Origin: Cyclobacterium sp. SYSU L10401
GTDB lineage: Bacteria; Bacteroidota; Bacteroidia; Cytophagales; Cyclobacteriaceae
Reading direction: 5' to 3'
DNA length: 64,000 nt
Assembly: GCF_010993705.1 (NCBI RefSeq)
Contig: NZ_WOFO01000006.1
Location: forward strand, 124,001-188,000
The notes beneath the pieces were generated by a model. The model had not been told where the DNA came from, ran no database searches, and saw only the letters and a program-made list of their open reading frames with translations. The position numbers were made by a program, and so were the translations under genes. Of this stretch, positions 61,307-64,000 are shown in pieces. How positions within the stretch are numbered: the stretch's first letter is position 1; every line of letters begins with the position of its first letter.

Positions 61307-64000
61307 ATGATAGAAGCAATAGCAAAGGGGTTGGCAAAAGTTTTTGGTACAAAATCTGACCGTGACATCAAAACCTTGAGCCCAGCGGTGGCGCTGATCA
61401 ATTCCGCCTATGATCAACTGTCATCTGTTTCGGATGATGAATTGAGAAATGAAACCAAAAGCATCAGAAATACTATAGACGAAGACCTCAAGGAGTTTGA
61501 TGATAAAATTGCCCAATTGAGACAAGAGATTGATTCGCTTAATCCGGATCAGGTACAGGCAAAAGATGCCTTGTTTAATGATATAGATAAAGTAGAAAAA
61601 GACCGGGACGAGGCTCTTGAAGTCAGCCTTGAAAAGGTACTGCCGCGTGCATTTGCTGTGATTAAAGAAACAGCCCGCCGACTCAAGGAAAACAAACAAC
61701 TGAAGGTTACTGCCACGGAAACTGACCAGGAAATGGCAGCATCCAAGTCCTATGTGGAGTTGGAAGGAGAACATGCCATCTGGCACAACAAGTGGACGGC
61801 AGCTGGGGTGGAAGTCACCTGGGACATGCTGCATTATGATGTACAGCTTTTGGGTGGTGTTGCCTTGCACAGGGGCAACATTGCAGAGATGGCAACCGGT
61901 GAAGGTAAAACCCTGGTTTCAACACTTCCGGCCTACCTCAATGCACTTTCCGGAAGAGGCGTCCATATCGTTACAGTAAACGATTACCTGGCAAAAAGAG
62001 ACTCCGAGTGGAATGCGCCATTGTTTGAGTTTCATGGATTAAAGGTAGATTGTATCGACAAGTATCCACCCAATTCGGAAGGCAGAAAAAAAGCCTATCA
62101 ATGTGATGTGGTATATGGCACCAATAATGAGTTTGGATTTGACTACCTGAGGGATAACATGGCCAGAGATGCCAAGGATCTGGTACAGGGAAAACACCAT
62201 TTTGCCATGATTGATGAGGTTGACTCCGTTTTGATAGATGATGCGAGGACGCCACTGATCATTTCCGGTCCGATTCCAAAGGGAGATCAGCACGAGTTTT
62301 ATGATATGAAGCCCCGGGTATCTACTCTGGTGGATGAACAAAGGAAACTGGTTCAAAACTTCCTTACCGAAGCCAAAAAACTCATCAAGGAGGGTAAGGA
62401 AAAGGAAGGCGGATTGGCCTTATTCAGGGCATTCCGGGGACTTCCCAAATACAAGCCATTGATCAAGTACCTTTCCGAACCAGGTATCAGGGTTATCCTT
62501 CAGAAAACAGAGAACTTTTACCTGCAGGATAATAAGCGCAACATGCCTGAGGCGGATGAACCCTTATTGTTTACCATCGATGAAAAATCCAACAGTGTAG
62601 ACCTGACAGACAATGGCATTGAAACCATTACCAGAAAAAATGAAAATGCAAGCTTCTTTATCCTTCCGGATATAGGTAGCGAAATTGCCGACCTGGAAAA
62701 AGACGAGGCAATAGATGACAAGGAAAAGCTGATAAGAAAAGAAGAACTGATCAAGGATTACGGGGTAAAGGCGCAACGAATTCATACGGTCAATCAGCTG
62801 CTCAAGGCCTATTGCATGTTTGAAAAAGACACCGAATACATTTTGGTAGATGGCAAAGTGAAAATTGTGGATGAGCAGACAGGTCGGGTCATGGAAGGAA
62901 GAAGGTATTCTGACGGCTTGCACCAGGCAATAGAGGCCAAGGAAAATGTAAAAGTAGAAGATGCTACGCAAACCTATGCGACCATCACCTTGCAGAATTA
63001 TTTCCGGATGTACCACAAACTTTCCGGCATGACCGGTACAGCAGAAACCGAAGCCGGAGAGTTCTGGGAAATTTACAAGTTGGATGTAATTGTCATACCA
63101 ACCAATAAACCCATACAGCGACAAGACCGCGAGGACAAAGTATATAAGACCGTTCGGGAAAAATTCAATGCTGTTGTTGATGAAATCAATGAACTGACAG
63201 ATGCCAACAGGCCTGTATTGGTGGGTACCACATCCGTAGAAATTTCAGAATTGCTCAGCCGGATGCTGACCATCCGGAAAATCAAACACCAGGTCCTGAA
63301 TGCCAAGCAACACGCCCGGGAAGCAGATGTGGTAGCAGAAGCGGGCAAACCCAAAACCGTCACCATTGCCACCAACATGGCCGGTAGAGGTACAGATATC
63401 AAACTTACCCCTGAATCCAAACAGGCCGGCGGCCTGGCAATCATCGGTACCGAGAGGCACGAATCCCGAAGGGTAGACCGACAGCTAAGGGGTAGATCCG
63501 GCCGGCAGGGAGACCCCGGTTCCACCCAGTTTTTTGTATCCCTGGAAGATAACCTGATGCGCCTTTTTGGCTCAGAAAGAATAGCCAAACTTATGGACCG
63601 CATGGGCTTGGAAGAAGGGGAAGTGATCCAACATTCCATGATTACCAAATCCATTGAAAGGGCACAGCGTAAAGTGGAAGAAAACAACTTCGGAGTAAGG
63701 AAGAGACTGTTGGAATACGATGATGTAATGAACAGCCAACGGGAAGTCGTTTACCGAAGAAGAAAAAATGCTTTGATCGGCGACCGTCTGGAGCTTGATA
63801 TCCTGAACATCATGTATGATGTTGCGGAGGATTTGATTGAAATGGCCAAGGCTACTGAAGACCTGGAAAACCTGAGAATGAATATTTTCAGTTCATTGGG
63901 ACTGGATTACCAGTTTACCGAAACGGACCTCAAAGAAAAAGATGTCGCCAGCCTGACCAAAATCCTTTTCAATGCAGCTTACGAAAATTACATCAAGAAA
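61307..64000 (+). CDS. secA: Preprotein translocase ATPase SecA, partial
   Basis: The first 898 codons of SecA, running off the window's right edge (Bacteroidota SecA is about 1100 residues). NBD1 has Walker A MATGEGKTLVST and Walker B AMIDEVDSVLIDDARTP; the DEVD and the GTAETE block (MTGTAETEAGEFW) are followed by NBD2 with TNMAGRGTDI and LRGRSGRQGDPG. An insertion near residues 45-110 is charged and coiled-coil-like, as is usual in the phylum. SecA drives protein export through SecYEG; this supports export of the many signal-peptide proteins here. The start ATG lies 13 bp after the dapF stop. Confidence 0.98.
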   Translation, partial: MIEAIAKGLAKVFGTKSDRDIKTLSPAVALINSAYDQLSSVSDDELRNETKSIRNTIDEDLKEFDDKIAQLRQEIDSLNPDQVQAKDALFNDIDKVEKDRDEALEVSLEKVLPRAFAVIKETARRLKENKQLKVTATETDQEMAASKSYVELEGEHAIWHNKWTAAGVEVTWDMLHYDVQLLGGVALHRGNIAEMATGEGKTLVSTLPAYLNALSGRGVHIVTVNDYLAKRDSEWNAPLFEFHGLKVDCIDKYPPNSEGRKKAYQCDVVYGTNNEFGFDYLRDNMARDAKDLVQGKHHFAMIDEVDSVLIDDARTPLIISGPIPKGDQHEFYDMKPRVSTLVDEQRKLVQNFLTEAKKLIKEGKEKEGGLALFRAFRGLPKYKPLIKYLSEPGIRVILQKTENFYLQDNKRNMPEADEPLLFTIDEKSNSVDLTDNGIETITRKNENASFFILPDIGSEIADLEKDEAIDDKEKLIRKEELIKDYGVKAQRIHTVNQLLKAYCMFEKDTEYILVDGKVKIVDEQTGRVMEGRRYSDGLHQAIEAKENVKVEDATQTYATITLQNYFRMYHKLSGMTGTAETEAGEFWEIYKLDVIVIPTNKPIQRQDREDKVYKTVREKFNAVVDEINELTDANRPVLVGTTSVEISELLSRMLTIRKIKHQVLNAKQHAREADVVAEAGKPKTVTIATNMAGRGTDIKLTPESKQAGGLAIIGTERHESRRVDRQLRGRSGRQGDPGSTQFFVSLEDNLMRLFGSERIAKLMDRMGLEEGEVIQHSMITKSIERAQRKVEENNFGVRKRLLEYDDVMNSQREVVYRRRKNALIGDRLELDILNIMYDVAEDLIEMAKATEDLENLRMNIFSSLGLDYQFTETDLKEKDVASLTKILFNAAYENYIKK

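Overview
The window comes from a chromosome of the phylum Bacteroidota, most likely order Cytophagales and probably family Cyclobacteriaceae. The evidence is a type IX secretion cargo with a gliding-type C-terminal domain, M56 peptidase/TonB fusions under a BlaI regulator, a large CarboxypepD_reg/TonB-type outer-membrane protein, a bacillithiol-type YtxJ protein, weak ribosome binding sites, and Bacteroidota -7 promoter boxes (TAnnTTTG) ahead of several genes. I see no rRNA or tRNA gene, no insertion sequence, no CRISPR array and no intact prophage. The DNA looks like ordinary chromosome with a few decayed genes.

Layout. 1-1.7 kb: a two-subunit molybdenum hydroxylase (IorB partial, IorA), reading left. 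1.8-3.6 kb: a BlaI repressor and M56/TonB pair behind two matched inverted repeats. 3.8-8.5 kb: an orphan soluble sensor kinase, a small outer-membrane barrel and a bacterial eRF1-like protein (baeRF). 8.5-15.9 kb: a GlxA-type AraC regulator divergent from three VOC (glyoxalase-fold) proteins and an NTF2-like protein, then an epimerase, a 5'-truncated hydrolase, an MFS carrier and a serine hydrolase that lacks its catalytic motif. 16-20.8 kb: a RhlE-type helicase, a DUF5995 protein and a modE-modABC molybdate locus with a ModE-like operator. 20.9-27.4 kb: a KilA-N remnant, envelope proteins, YtxJ and a DUF4403 lipoprotein.

27.4-34.0 kb is an acetate module in one direction: DUF4212 small subunit, sodium:solute symporter, acetyl-CoA synthetase, a cNMP/CBS/DUF294 signalling protein and a DEDDh exonuclease. 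The first three take up and activate acetate; the role of the last two is not known. 34.2-37.2 kb: NAD salvage (PnuC plus a NadR-like kinase), a palindromic element and a GMC oxidoreductase with a ferredoxin-like cysteine cluster.

37.6-47.4 kb is a co-directional carbohydrate locus: IlvD/Edd sugar-acid dehydratase, SDR, fused aldolase/dehydrogenase, L-rhamnose isomerase, FGGY kinase, secreted esterase and a GH140 (apiosidase-family) enzyme. Together they suggest use of L-rhamnose and perhaps apiose, the two sugars that adjoin in rhamnogalacturonan-II side chains. This is an inference.

47.7-64 kb is mostly housekeeping: ileS, a 28-codon ORF, lspA, a TraR/DksA-SulP pair, a 1150-residue type IX secretion cargo, a P1 (DmpA-like) peptidase, an NTP pyrophosphohydrolase, a lipoprotein, dapF and the first 898 codons of secA.
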